Assembly: GCA_963737445.1 (NCBI GenBank)
Contig: CAVTSO010000019.1
Coordinates: 248,001-312,000 of the forward strand
Direction of reading: 5' to 3'
DNA length: 64,000 bases
Source of the DNA: JAICYJ01 sp963737445
GTDB lineage: Bacteria > Actinomycetota > Thermoleophilia > Gaiellales > JAICJC01
The notes under the pieces were generated by a model that worked only from the letters and a program-made list of their open reading frames with translations, was not told the origin of the DNA and ran no database searches. Below, in pieces: positions 51,475 through 60,401 of the stretch. A program made the translations under genes and the position numbers. Positions within the stretch are counted from its first letter, which is position 1; each line of letters opens with the position of its first letter.

Positions 51475-52004
51475 GCGTCCAGCAATCGGTGATCGTCGGC
51501 GGCGTCGTGCTGGCCGTGGCGGTGGTGCTGGGGACGATCGTGGCGCGGCTGGTGCCGGCCGGATTCTGGCGTCGCAACGCCGAGGACCTGGGCATCATCC
51601 TGGGCTGCGCCTCCGCTCCGTTGGCGCTGCTGGCACGGTTCACGCACCACAGGTCGTGGCCATACGCGGCGGTGATCGCGATCGCCTACGGCGGCTTCTA
51701 CCTGATCCGGATGCGGCAGCTGCGAAACGCGAACCGCGACGGCGTGCGACGGCTGCTGGGCCTCCACAAGGACGCCAGCTATGGCGAGGTGTTGCAACAG
51801 GTCGAGCGGATCGAGCCGCGCCCCGTCACGACGACCGGGCAGCTAGTGCTGGTCGTGGCGGCGGTCGCCACGCTGGCGCTGGGCGTCATCATCGATCAGT
51901 TCACGGCGGCGCTGGCCGGCGTGGCGCTGGGGGTCGCGGAGGGCACGGTGCGCGCGGCCTACCGGCGCTCGCTGACCGCCAAGGTGCGCCGGATCGGCCA
52001 CTGA
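51471..52004 (+). CDS. Hypothetical membrane protein
   Basis: 177-aa protein with hydrophobic segments at about residues 6-28, 42-58, 62-80 and 118-155. Between the third and fourth lies a soluble stretch (RQLRNANRDGVRRLLGLHKDASYGEVLQQVERIEP). I do not recognise a family. GTG at 51471 overlaps the acyl-CoA dehydrogenase stop (GTGA), so it is the last gene of that unit, and it converges with the threonine dehydratase gene 2 nt away. Confidence 0.75.
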   Translation: MSVQQSVIVGGVVLAVAVVLGTIVARLVPAGFWRRNAEDLGIILGCASAPLALLARFTHHRSWPYAAVIAIAYGGFYLIRMRQLRNANRDGVRRLLGLHKDASYGEVLQQVERIEPRPVTTTGQLVLVVAAVATLALGVIIDQFTAALAGVALGVAEGTVRAAYRRSLTAKVRRIGH

Positions 52005-52006
52005 GC

Positions 52007-53209
52007 TCAGCGCATGCGGGTGACGGGGTACCCGTTGCTGCGCACGAGCGCAACGATCTGCTCGGCATGGCCCTCGTCGCGCGTCTCCAGGATCAGCTCG
52101 ATGCCCGTCTCGGCAACGGCCACCTCGACGCTCTCACGGTGGTGGCTGACGACCAGGATGTTGACGTGGGCGTCGGCGATCAGCTTCAGCAGCTCCATCA
52201 GCTGGCCGGGCCGGTCGATCAGGCGGGTGCGAATCACGAGGTAGCGGCCCTGATTCGTGAGGCCGAACCGGATCACCTGCATCAGCAGCGGCGTGTCGAT
52301 GTTGCCACCCGAGAGCACGGCCACCACCTTGCGGCCGCTCACGCGGCCGGCCAGGATCGCCGCCAGCCCGACGGCGCCGGCGCCTTCGACAACGGTCTTG
52401 GAGCGCTCCAGCAGGTGCACCATCGTCTGGCCGATCTCGGCGTCGGTGACAGTCACGACATCGTCGACCAGCTCGCGCACGAGCGGGAAGGTGACCTCGC
52501 CCGGCCGCTTGACGGCGATGCCGTCCGCGATGGTCGTGGTCTGATGCACGGGCTCGATCTCACCCTTCTCGAGCGAACTGACGTAGGGCGCGCAGCCGGC
52601 CGCCTCGACGCCGATCACGCGCACCTGGGGATGCAGGGCCTTGACGGCGCTGGCAACGCCGGACAGCAGGCCGCCGCCGCCCAGCGGCACCACCACCGTG
52701 TCCACGTCGGGCACGTCCTCGATGATCTCGAGCCCGACCGTGCCCTGCCCGGCGATCACGGCCTCGTCGTCGAACGGATGCACCAGCGTCAGGCCGCTCT
52801 CGGCGGCCTCCGCGCGCGCCGCAGCGAGCGCGTCATCGACGCTGTCGCCCACCAGCTCCACGCGTGCGCCGTAGCCCTCGGTGGCGCCCACCTTCGCCAG
52901 CGAGGCGGCCCCCGGCATGTAGACGGTGGCGGCCACCCCGGCCGATCGGGCCGCGAAGGCGACCGCCTGGGCGTGGTTGCCGGCCGAGGGCGCGATCACG
53001 CCGGCCGCGCGCTGCGACTCGGACAGCGAGCGCAGCTTGGTGTAGGCGCCGCGGATCTTGAACGATCCGGTGCGCTGCTGGTTCTCGTGCTTGAGGAACA
53101 CCTCACATCCGGCCCACTGGGAAAAGGTCTCCGACCGGTACACGGGCGTGTGGTGGGCGACGCCGTGCAGGTTCTCGGCGGCCTCGCGGATGTCGTCCAG
53201 GGGGATCAC
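52007..53209 (-). CDS. ilvA: Threonine ammonia-lyase with C-terminal ACT domain
   Basis: 400-aa fold-type II PLP enzyme turning threonine into 2-oxobutanoate. The PLP Lys is in RTGSFKIRGAY, the phosphate loop is PLGGGGLLSGVA, and APSAGNHAQAVAFAA is present. After about residue 325 comes a single ACT domain (DRPGQLMELLKLIADAHVNI) that would allow allosteric control. The start is GTG at 53209; the frame is open much further upstream, but over the divergent ppa gene. The product could feed isoleucine synthesis or, through propionyl-CoA, the mutase in this window. Confidence 0.92.
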   Translation of the reverse strand: MIPLDDIREAAENLHGVAHHTPVYRSETFSQWAGCEVFLKHENQQRTGSFKIRGAYTKLRSLSESQRAAGVIAPSAGNHAQAVAFAARSAGVAATVYMPGAASLAKVGATEGYGARVELVGDSVDDALAAARAEAAESGLTLVHPFDDEAVIAGQGTVGLEIIEDVPDVDTVVVPLGGGGLLSGVASAVKALHPQVRVIGVEAAGCAPYVSSLEKGEIEPVHQTTTIADGIAVKRPGEVTFPLVRELVDDVVTVTDAEIGQTMVHLLERSKTVVEGAGAVGLAAILAGRVSGRKVVAVLSGGNIDTPLLMQVIRFGLTNQGRYLVIRTRLIDRPGQLMELLKLIADAHVNILVVSHHRESVEVAVAETGIELILETRDEGHAEQIVALVRSNGYPVTRMR

Positions 53210-53257
53210 GAGAACCGCGAAGGCTATCTGGTCGCGCTGCGCGGCGCGCTCAGCAAG

Positions 53258-53263
53258 TAAGCT
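53258..53263 (+). promoter_or_regulatory. Putative -10 box (TAAGCT) for ppa
   Basis: TAAGCT with a 6-nt gap to the GTG at 53270 and no ribosome site; leaderless pattern. Confidence 0.42.
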
Positions 53264-53269
53264 CGCACC

Positions 53270-53779
53270 GTGACCGGCGAACCCGAGCAGCCCCCGCTGT
53301 ACGCCCTCGTTGAGATCCCGAAGGGCAGCCGCAACAAGTACGAGTACGACCCCGGCCTGGGCCGGATGGTGCTCGACCGCACGCTCTGGACGAGCGTTGT
53401 CTATCCAGCCGACTACGGATACCTGATGGACACGCTGGGGCGCGACGGCGACCCGGTGGACGCGGTGATCCTGGTGGCCTCGCCGACGTTCCCGGGGTGC
53501 CTGATCCCGGTCGAGCCGATCGGCGTCTTCGAGATGACCGACGAGAAGGGCGAGGACGACAAGGTGCTGTGCGTGCCGTTCAAGGATCCGATCTGGAGCC
53601 ACATGCACGACATCTCCGACATCCGCGACTCGCTGCTGGACGAGATCGCGCACTTCTTCGACGTCTACAAGGACCTCGAGCACGGCGCCGACACGGTGGT
53701 CGGCGGCTGGCATGGTCGCAGCTACGCCGACGAGATCATCGCCGAGGGACGGGCGGCGTTCTCGGCCGGCTCTCGCTAG
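53270..53779 (+). CDS. ppa: Inorganic pyrophosphatase (family I)
   Basis: Soluble Mg-dependent enzyme hydrolysing pyrophosphate; 169 aa. Family I motifs are EIPKGSRNKYEYD, YPADYGYLMDTLGRDGDPVDAV (active-site Asp cluster) and CVPFKDP. Start at the GTG at 53270, with TAAGCT 6 nt upstream. The stop overlaps the meaB stop in a shared CTAG. Confidence 0.96.
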   Translation: MTGEPEQPPLYALVEIPKGSRNKYEYDPGLGRMVLDRTLWTSVVYPADYGYLMDTLGRDGDPVDAVILVASPTFPGCLIPVEPIGVFEMTDEKGEDDKVLCVPFKDPIWSHMHDISDIRDSLLDEIAHFFDVYKDLEHGADTVVGGWHGRSYADEIIAEGRAAFSAGSR

Positions 53780-54747
53780 CGGCCCAGCTTCAGCACCCGC
53801 TCGGCGATCTCGCGGGTGGCCGTGAGCGGATCCAGCTCGCGGGCATGCACTCGGTCGAGCAGCCGGCGCACCTCGGCGTCGCCCTCGACCGCCTGGCTGA
53901 GCCGCCGGCGCGCCTGTGCCACGGCCACCGCCACCACCTCGTGCTCGATGCTGCGGCGCCGGCGCTGCTCGAGCCCGCCGTCGCGCTCCAGGAACGCCCG
54001 GTGTTCGAGCACCGCACCCCACAGCTGGTCGACGCCCTCGCCGCGGATCGCCTCTGTCTCGACGATCGGCGGCTTCCATGGCCGGTCGCGGTCGAGCGAG
54101 AGGATCGAGCGGATCTCGCTGCGCATGGTGCGCGCGGCCGGATGGTCGGCCTTGTTGATGACGATCACGTCGGGAATCTCCATCACGCCGGCCTTGAGCG
54201 CCTGCACGGAGTCGCCCGAGCCGGGCATCAGCACCAGCACGACCGTGTCGGCGATGGTGGCGACGTCCACCTCGCTCTGGCCGACGCCGACCGTCTCCAG
54301 CAGCAGCACGTCCTTGCCGGAGGCGTCCAGCACCAGCAGCGCCTGCAGCGTCGCCTCCGAGATCCCGCCGAGATGGCCGCGGGTGGACATCGAGCGGATG
54401 AACACCCCGGCATCGAGGAAGTGGTCGCTGAGCCTGATCCGGTCGCCCAGCACGGCGCCGTGCGAGAACGGGCTGGACGGGTCGACCGAGACCATGCCGA
54501 CGGTCTTCTGGTCGCTGCGCAGCAGCGTCACCAGCGATGACAACAGGCTCGATTTGCCGACGCCGGGTGGGCCGGTGAACCCGGCCACCATGGCGCCGCC
54601 AGTGTGCGGGTAGATCTCGCGCACCAGCTCATAGGCCAGCTCGTCACGGTTCTCGACGAGGGTGATGGCGCGGGCCACGGCCCGCTTCTCACCGGCCAGC
54701 ACGCCGGCCCGGATCGCCGGCAGGTCGAAGTCGCGGCGGGCGCTCAT
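53776..54747 (-). CDS. meaB: Methylmalonyl-CoA mutase-associated GTPase MeaB/ArgK
   Basis: 323-aa G3E-type P-loop GTPase that guards the B12 mutase, gating cofactor loading and rescue. Walker A is GPPGVGKSSLLSS; switch/Mg residues lie in SVDPSSPFSHGAVLGDRIRL; ETVGVGQSEVDV is the family-specific block and NKAD gives guanine specificity. Its presence 30 kb from the mutase supports a methylmalonyl-type (MeaB-assisted) mutase. The ATG overlaps the hisC stop (ATGA). Confidence 0.96.
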   Translation of the reverse strand: MSARRDFDLPAIRAGVLAGEKRAVARAITLVENRDELAYELVREIYPHTGGAMVAGFTGPPGVGKSSLLSSLVTLLRSDQKTVGMVSVDPSSPFSHGAVLGDRIRLSDHFLDAGVFIRSMSTRGHLGGISEATLQALLVLDASGKDVLLLETVGVGQSEVDVATIADTVVLVLMPGSGDSVQALKAGVMEIPDVIVINKADHPAARTMRSEIRSILSLDRDRPWKPPIVETEAIRGEGVDQLWGAVLEHRAFLERDGGLEQRRRRSIEHEVVAVAVAQARRRLSQAVEGDAEVRRLLDRVHARELDPLTATREIAERVLKLGR

Positions 54748-55826
54748 GCCGGCTGCAGCGACCTGTCGAGGGCGGTGAGGAAGACGTCGTTCTCGTCCGG
54801 CAGGCCGACGGTGACGCGCACGCAGGACGGTGCGCCGAACGGGGCCAGCGGACGCACGATCACGCCCTCGCGCTCGAGGCGGCCGGCCAGGATGGCCCCG
54901 TCTCCGACCTCGGCGCAGACGAAGTTGGCGGCGGCCGGGTAGAGCTTCACGTCCCGCGCAGCCAGCTCGGCCTCCAGCCGCCGCCGCTCGGCCTCGTTCT
55001 CGCCGCGCCGGCGCTCCAGCTCGGGCTCGTCGTCCAGGCTGGCGACGGCCGCGACCTGCGCCAACTCGGAGACGTCGAAGGGGCCACGCACCTTGCCCAG
55101 CTCGGTGACGACGGGCGCGGGTGCGACGCCGTAGCCGATGCGCAGGCCGGCCAGGCCGTAGATCTTGGAGAACGTGCGCAGTACGACGACGTTGGGTCGG
55201 GCGGCATGGGCGGCGATCGCGTCGACGTGTGCGGGGTCGGTGACGTACTCGTGGTAGGCGGAGTCGATCACGACCAGCGCGCGGTCGGGCACAGCGTCGA
55301 GGAACGCGGCCAGGGCATCGCCGGAAACGATCCCGCCGGTGGGGTTGTTGGGGCTGCAGACGTAGGCGATGCGGGTGGCGGCCGTGACGGCGGCGGCCAT
55401 CGCCTCGAGGTCGTAGCTGCCGTCGCGGAGCGGCACTGGGACCGGCGTGGCGCCCATCTTGATGGCGCTCAGGCGGTAGCTGACGAACGACGGCCAGCCC
55501 ATCAGCACCTCATCGCCGGGGCGCAGATAGGCCAGGGCCAGGTTCGCGATCACGCCATCGGCGCCATTGCCGGGGGCCAAGCGGTCGGGGGTGAGGCTGT
55601 GGCGAGCGGCCAGCCGCTCGTGCAGCTCGGCGCCGCCCTCCGGGTAGCGGTTGAGGCCGGGGGTCGCGGCGGCGAGGGCCTCGACGGCGGCCGGGAACGG
55701 CCCGCGCGGGCCCTCGTTGGAGCCCAGCTTGACGATGCGCTCGAGGCCGAGCTCCCGGCGCAGCGCCGACGCCGGTTTGCCTGGCTGATACGGCCTCAGG
55801 TCTGCGATCTCGGGGCGTGCCTGCAC
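54744..55826 (-). CDS. hisC: Histidinol-phosphate aminotransferase family protein
   Basis: 360-aa fold-type I PLP aminotransferase. Features are IVKLGSNEGPRGPFP, NRYPEGG, APGNGADGVI, CSPNNPTGG, and the PLP-lysine region LRTFSKIYGLAGLRIGYG. It matches the HisC group, but isolated from other his genes and next to meaB, it could act on another substrate such as phenylalanine. GTG at 55826 is preceded by TACTGT at an 8-nt gap; the frame is open further upstream over the divergent LON-domain gene. Confidence 0.88.
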   Translation of the reverse strand: MQARPEIADLRPYQPGKPASALRRELGLERIVKLGSNEGPRGPFPAAVEALAAATPGLNRYPEGGAELHERLAARHSLTPDRLAPGNGADGVIANLALAYLRPGDEVLMGWPSFVSYRLSAIKMGATPVPVPLRDGSYDLEAMAAAVTAATRIAYVCSPNNPTGGIVSGDALAAFLDAVPDRALVVIDSAYHEYVTDPAHVDAIAAHAARPNVVVLRTFSKIYGLAGLRIGYGVAPAPVVTELGKVRGPFDVSELAQVAAVASLDDEPELERRRGENEAERRRLEAELAARDVKLYPAAANFVCAEVGDGAILAGRLEREGVIVRPLAPFGAPSCVRVTVGLPDENDVFLTALDRSLQPA

Positions 55827-55831
55827 GGGCG

Positions 55832-55842
55832 GGTACAGTACC
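55832..55842. promoter_or_regulatory. Palindromic bidirectional -10 element (GGTACAGTACC)
   Basis: 11-bp palindrome in the 25-nt gap between divergent hisC and LON-domain genes. It reads TACTGT toward hisC (8 nt before its GTG) and TACAGT toward the LON-domain gene (12 nt before its ATG), so one symmetrical site could drive both. Confidence 0.45.
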
Positions 55843-55851
55843 AACCTGCTG

Positions 55852-56469
55852 ATGGCCACCCGCGAGATCGGCATCTTCGCGCTGCCCACCGTGCTCGTCC
55901 CCGGCGAGCGGATGCCGCTCCACGTGTTCGAGGAGCGGTACAAGCAGCTGATCAGCGAGTGCCTCGACCTGGATCGGGAGTTCCTGCTGCTGTACGCGGA
56001 CGAGGGCGGGACGCGCGAGCTGGGCTGCGCGGCGCACGTGGAGCAGGTGCTGGAGCGGTTCGAGGACGGCCGGATGAACATCATGGTCGAGGGCACGGAG
56101 GTGCTGCGGGTGGTCGAGATGACCCGTGGCCAGGCGTACACGACGGCGATGGCGGACACGGCGGATGAGGATCTCAGCGCGGGCGAGGAGACGGAGCCGG
56201 TGATGGAGCTGTTCCGGCAGATCGCGAGCGCGGGCGGCGGCGACCCGGACGAGGATCTGACGGCCAGCGGGCAGCCGCTCAGCTACGCGATCATGGCACG
56301 GGTCGACTTCCCGGCCGAGGAGAAGCAGCGGGTGCTGGAGCTGCGCAGCGAGGCATCGCGGCTGTCGGCGATCATCGACCTGCTGGCGCGCGGGCTGCAG
56401 GCGCTGGCCCAGATCGAGCAGATCCGCGAGCGGGCGCAGACGAACGGCAAGGTCCCGCACGGCGAGTAG
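55852..56469 (+). CDS. LON N-terminal-domain protein
   Basis: 205-aa protein consisting only of the substrate-recognition domain found at the N-terminus of Lon protease (IGIFALPTVLVPGERMPLHVFEERYKQL), followed by helices. There is no ATPase or protease part. Such stand-alone proteins are widespread; their role is unclear. The ATG is at 55852. A downstream EamA transporter gene follows closely. Confidence 0.88.
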   Translation: MATREIGIFALPTVLVPGERMPLHVFEERYKQLISECLDLDREFLLLYADEGGTRELGCAAHVEQVLERFEDGRMNIMVEGTEVLRVVEMTRGQAYTTAMADTADEDLSAGEETEPVMELFRQIASAGGGDPDEDLTASGQPLSYAIMARVDFPAEEKQRVLELRSEASRLSAIIDLLARGLQALAQIEQIRERAQTNGKVPHGE

Positions 56470-57376
56470 CAAGCGCGGGCTGCTGAGGCATCCGCTGGCG
56501 GCGCTCGCGGCCGCAAACTGTCTGTATGCGGGGGCGTTCCCGGCAAGCGAGGTGGCGCTGCGCACGATCGGGCCGCTGACGCTGACGGGCCTGCGGTTCG
56601 CGATCGCGGCAGTGGTGCTGTCGCCGATGGCGGTGCCGGTGATCCGGCGGCTGTCGGCCGGTCAGCTGGCGCGGATCGCGGCCGTGGCCTCGATCGGGCT
56701 GTGGGGCCAGATGGTGCTGATCTACCTGGGCATCAACCACTCCAACTCGGCCATCGCCGCGATCATCGTCGGCCTCGAGCCGGTGCTGATCGCGGTGTGG
56801 GCGGCGCTGCTGCTGGGCGAGCGGTTCGCCGCGCGGACGGCGGCCGGGCTCTGCATCGGCCTGGTCGGCTCGCTGCTGGTGGTCGGGCTGGGGCGCCCGG
56901 ACGGCGCCAGCCTCGCCGGGCTGCTGTTCCTGCTGGGCACCGGGGTGGCGTTCTCGTGGTACACGGTCGCGAGCAAGTCGTTCCTGGGCATGTGCAGCCC
57001 GATCGAGCTGACGGCCGTGATCAGCGTCGCCGGCGCGATCTGGGCGCTGGCGCCGATGTTGGCCGAGATCGCCCTGGGAAACGGGTTCGACGACACCGGG
57101 CCGCGCAGCTGGCTGATGGTGCTGTACCTCGCCATCGGCAACAGCGTGATCGCCTACTCGCTCTGGAACCGGGCGCTGCGCGGCCTGCCGGCGGCCGCGG
57201 TGGGGGCGTCGCTGTATGCGCAGCCGATCCTGGGGGCGGGCCTGTCGTGGCTGCTGCTGCGAGACGCGCTGCCGGCGACGTTCGTGCCCGGGGCGGTGCT
57301 GGTGCTGGCGGGCGTCTACGTGGCCTCGTCGACCCAGACGCGGACTCCCGAGAGCCTGCCCGAAAGCATGCCCTGA
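56468..57376 (+). CDS. EamA/DMT-family transporter; start codon not evident
   Basis: About 300 aa with ten hydrophobic segments and two EamA repeats (GLRFAIAAVVL, INHSNSAIAAIIVGLEP, and in repeat 2 YLAIGNSVIAYSLWNRAL). Substrate unknown. The coding pattern, including membrane segment 1 (HPLAALAAANCLYAGAF), extends upstream to about 56468. No ATG, GTG or TTG occurs in frame before GTG 56552, which would remove that segment. Either CTG at 56480 is used or one base is missing: GAGTGAGC instead of GAGTAGC would create the usual GTGA coupling with the LON-domain gene. Confidence 0.8.
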   Translation, partial: SKRGLLRHPLAALAAANCLYAGAFPASEVALRTIGPLTLTGLRFAIAAVVLSPMAVPVIRRLSAGQLARIAAVASIGLWGQMVLIYLGINHSNSAIAAIIVGLEPVLIAVWAALLLGERFAARTAAGLCIGLVGSLLVVGLGRPDGASLAGLLFLLGTGVAFSWYTVASKSFLGMCSPIELTAVISVAGAIWALAPMLAEIALGNGFDDTGPRSWLMVLYLAIGNSVIAYSLWNRALRGLPAAAVGASLYAQPILGAGLSWLLLRDALPATFVPGAVLVLAGVYVASSTQTRTPESLPESMP

Positions 57377-57568
57377 CCGGACACGTAACCGCCGCCGTGA
57401 CCTTCCCGCGACCGCGCCGTCACGGCCCGTTGGCAACGCCCGCGTCTGGCACCGGTGTTGCGCGCCGGAGAGGGGTATTTGGCTTAACCGTGCGGTAAAC
57501 AGGCGCAATTCGACACGGTCGCCGTGGTCTTCCGGCACGGGACAGGCACGGATCGTGAGCGCGGTGTG
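57377..57568. other. Convergent intergenic region with hairpins
   Basis: 192 nt between the convergent EamA and ggt genes. Contains an 8-bp hairpin (GCCGTGAC 57394-57401 with GTCACGGC 57419-57426), the third copy of the 17.7-kb repeat, and an imperfect palindrome TTAACCG/CGGTAAA at 57484-57499. No coding potential seen. Confidence 0.6.
57433..57463. repeat. Dispersed intergenic hairpin repeat, inverted copy 3
   Basis: On the minus strand it reads GCAACACCGGTGCCAG, then ACGC and GGGCGTTGC, matching the units at 17729-17765 and 17889-17931 with a few changes. Like them it lies between convergent genes. Confidence 0.7.
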
Positions 57569-59146
57569 TCAGTCAAGGACGAGGCCGAAGCACGAGCGGC
57601 GGGGATCGCCGGCCGCCGAGAGCCGGCCGCGGTCGTCGCGGAGCACCGCGTTCGCGCCGCCGAAGTAGAGGTTCAGCCCGTCGAAGCGCACCAGCTGCTC
57701 GCCCCAGCGCTCCAGCTGCTCCAGCTGGTCAGGCTGGAGGCCGCCCTCGCAGTCGAGCCGGCCGCCCTCGACGTGCACCCGCGGGAAGGACACCGCTTCG
57801 TCGATCGGCATGCCGTGCACGACCACGTTCACGATCACCTGCGTGATCGCCGAGCGCAGCCGGTTCGATCCGCTCGAGCCCACAACCAGCCGCACCGCAC
57901 CGTCACGTTCCAGCAGCGTCGGCGCCTGCATGCTGGTGAGCCGGTGGCCGGGGCGCAGGTGACGGCCGGCCGCCAGGTCCTCCTCACCCATCATGTTGTT
58001 CAGGTGCAGGCCGGTGCCCGGGACGATCACGCCCGAATGGCTCCCGTTGGACGCCGTGAACGCGGCCGCGTTTCCCTCACCGTCGATCACCGAGATGTGC
58101 GTCGTGCCGCGATCGCTTACCAGCGCGGGCACGCCCGACGGTGCGCCCTGCAGCGCCCGCTCGATCTCACGCCGCCCCGCCTGCACCTGCTCCCGCGACA
58201 GCAGGTGCGCCGCCAGCCCGCCCCTGTGCAGCAGCCGCGCGAAGCGCGCGTCGCGTCGCCGTCCCGCCGCTCGCATCGACTCCGCCAGCACCCGCAGCGA
58301 ATCCGCCTCCCCGGCGGCGCGCCCCGGCGCGAACGGCTCCAGCGCCGCCAGCATGTAGGCGATCAGCGCGCCGCCCGACGACGGCGGCGCGTTCGTGGTC
58401 AGCTCGTGCCCGCCGTAGGCCGACCGCAGCGGCCGCCGCCACACCGGCCGGTATGACCCCAGATCGGCCATCGTGAGACGGCCGCCGTGCCGGTGCTGGT
58501 GGGCGACCATCGCCCGCGCCAGCTCGCCGCGGTACAGCACGTCCGGTCCCTCGTCGGCCAGCCGCTGGATAGTGCCCGCCAGCTGCTTCTGCACGATCAG
58601 GTCGCCCTCCCTGACGTAGCGGCCGCCCGGGGCGAAGATCGCCGAGGCCTCCGGCGTGCTGGTCAGGATCGCCCGGATCGCGTCGAACACCGCCTTCTGC
58701 CCGCCGTTCGTGGGCACGCCTCGCGCCGCCGTCGCCGCCGCCGGCCGCACCAGTTCGGCCCACGCCAGCCGCCCGTACCTGCTGTGCACCGCGTGCAGCC
58801 CCGCCGCCACTCCCGGCACCGCGCAGGCCGCCGATCCGACATGGAACACCTGCGTCGTTTGCTGGTCGAACGGCACCAGCACCTGCTCGACCTCGACCAG
58901 CCGCCGTCCGCGTGGCAGGTCCCGGCCGGGGATGGCCGTGAACGCGTCCAGCAGCGCCGCCCTCCCCCGCGCCGGCCGCACCATCACGAACCCGCCGCCG
59001 CATGGCCCGGTCAGCGCCGGCTCCGCCGCCCACGACATCGCGCCCGCCGCGACCACCGCGTCCACCGCGGTCCCCCCGGCCTCCAGCGCCGCCGCACCGG
59101 CGCGCGCCGTCAGCTCATGGCCTGCGGCGATCGCTCCCCGCGCCAT
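57569..59146 (-). CDS. ggt: Gamma-glutamyltransferase-like Ntn hydrolase
   Basis: 525-aa self-processing hydrolase/transferase acting on glutathione or other gamma-glutamyl compounds. The small subunit would begin at the Thr of DRGTTHISVIDGEGN, about residue 347, and the substrate site GSSGSNRLRS is present. No signal peptide is visible (the protein starts MARGAIAAGHELTA, close to the mature start of periplasmic enzymes), so it may act in the cytoplasm. It follows ftsZ by 10 nt on the same strand. Confidence 0.88.
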   Translation of the reverse strand: MARGAIAAGHELTARAGAAALEAGGTAVDAVVAAGAMSWAAEPALTGPCGGGFVMVRPARGRAALLDAFTAIPGRDLPRGRRLVEVEQVLVPFDQQTTQVFHVGSAACAVPGVAAGLHAVHSRYGRLAWAELVRPAAATAARGVPTNGGQKAVFDAIRAILTSTPEASAIFAPGGRYVREGDLIVQKQLAGTIQRLADEGPDVLYRGELARAMVAHQHRHGGRLTMADLGSYRPVWRRPLRSAYGGHELTTNAPPSSGGALIAYMLAALEPFAPGRAAGEADSLRVLAESMRAAGRRRDARFARLLHRGGLAAHLLSREQVQAGRREIERALQGAPSGVPALVSDRGTTHISVIDGEGNAAAFTASNGSHSGVIVPGTGLHLNNMMGEEDLAAGRHLRPGHRLTSMQAPTLLERDGAVRLVVGSSGSNRLRSAITQVIVNVVVHGMPIDEAVSFPRVHVEGGRLDCEGGLQPDQLEQLERWGEQLVRFDGLNLYFGGANAVLRDDRGRLSAAGDPRRSCFGLVLD

Positions 59147-59156
59147 CGCGCCGCTC

Positions 59157-60401
59157 CTACCCCTGCAGGAAGCTGGGCGGCTCGAGCAGGTCGCTCGGCG
59201 GCGGTGCCTGCGGACGCTCGGCGCGAGCCTCGACGCCCGGAGATCCCGAGAACGAGAAGCCCGTGGCCACCACCGTCACCCACATCTGCCCGGCCAGCTG
59301 CTCGTCCACCGACGCGCCGAAGATGATGTTGGTGCGGTCGTCGGACGCCGCCCGCACGATCTCGGCCGCCTCGTTCACCTCGTGCAGCGACAGGTCGCTG
59401 CCGCCCGAGATCGAGAGCAGGATGCCGCGCGCCCCGCGCACCTCGTGGTCGATCAGCGGGCTCTTGATCGCCCGCGTCGCGGCCTCGGCGGCGCGGTTGG
59501 GCCCGGTCGACATGCCGATTCCCATCATCGCCGTGCCCGCGTCCGACATCACGGCGCGCACGTCCGCGAAGTCGAGGTTGATCAGCCCCGGCAGGGTGAT
59601 CAGGTCGCAGATGCCCTGCACGCCCTGGCGCAGCACGTCGTCGGCGATCCGGAACGCGTCGACCAACGTCGTGCCCTTCTCGAGCACGTCCAGCAGCCTG
59701 TCGTTGGGGATCACAATCACCGTGTCCGAGGAGTCGCGCAGCGCCTCCACGCCGCCCCGCGACTGCTGCCCGCGGCGGCTGCCCTCGAACCCGAACGGCG
59801 ACGTCACGATGCCGACGGTGAGCGCGCCCACCTCGCGGGCGATGCGGGCCACGACCGGCGCCGCTCCGGTGCCTGTGCCGCCGCCCTCGCCCGCGGTCAC
59901 GAACACCATGTCCGACCCGCGCAGCACGGTCTTGATGCGGTCGTAGCTGCCCTCGGCGGCCAGCCTGCCGACCTCCGGGTCGGCTCCCGACCCCAACCCC
60001 TGCGTCTGCTCGCGGCCGATGTGGATCTTGGTCGGCGCGTCCGACATCTGCAGCTGCTGGATGTCGGTGTTGACGGCGATGAACTCGACGCCCTTGACGT
60101 CGGACTCGATCATCCGGTTGACGGCGTTGCAGCCGCCGCCGCCCACGCCCACCACCCGGATCACGGCCAGGTAAGGCTGGCCCTCCGGGCGCGGGAAGCG
60201 CGAGGTATCGGTCGGCTCGGGCAGGTCGATCAGCTGGGGACGGACGGCGTCGGCCGCGGTGGAGGCGGCCGGGGTCGCTTTCGACTTGGCACGGCCGCGT
60301 GGGGGCGCCTCCTCGGCGTCCTTCTCGGTGCTCTGACTGGCCTCGGTCGCCTTGAACAGCTGGGCGAGCGGGCCGTCGCGCATGCTGTTGCGCTTAGCCA
60401 T
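59157..60401 (-). CDS. ftsZ: Cell division protein FtsZ with extended N-terminus
   Basis: GTP-driven tubulin homolog forming the division ring; 414 aa. Nucleotide loop VVGVGGGGCNAVNRM begins near residue 83, tubulin signature is GGGTGTGAAPV, and the T7 catalytic loop is NLDFADV. The C-terminal partner-binding peptide appears as LLEPPSFLQG after a short linker. About 70 residues of charged, Ala/Pro-rich sequence precede the fold, far more than usual. The gene overlaps parA by 8 nt and is followed by ggt, not the usual division/cell-wall cluster. Confidence 0.95.
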   Translation of the reverse strand: MAKRNSMRDGPLAQLFKATEASQSTEKDAEEAPPRGRAKSKATPAASTAADAVRPQLIDLPEPTDTSRFPRPEGQPYLAVIRVVGVGGGGCNAVNRMIESDVKGVEFIAVNTDIQQLQMSDAPTKIHIGREQTQGLGSGADPEVGRLAAEGSYDRIKTVLRGSDMVFVTAGEGGGTGTGAAPVVARIAREVGALTVGIVTSPFGFEGSRRGQQSRGGVEALRDSSDTVIVIPNDRLLDVLEKGTTLVDAFRIADDVLRQGVQGICDLITLPGLINLDFADVRAVMSDAGTAMMGIGMSTGPNRAAEAATRAIKSPLIDHEVRGARGILLSISGGSDLSLHEVNEAAEIVRAASDDRTNIIFGASVDEQLAGQMWVTVVATGFSFSGSPGVEARAERPQAPPPSDLLEPPSFLQG

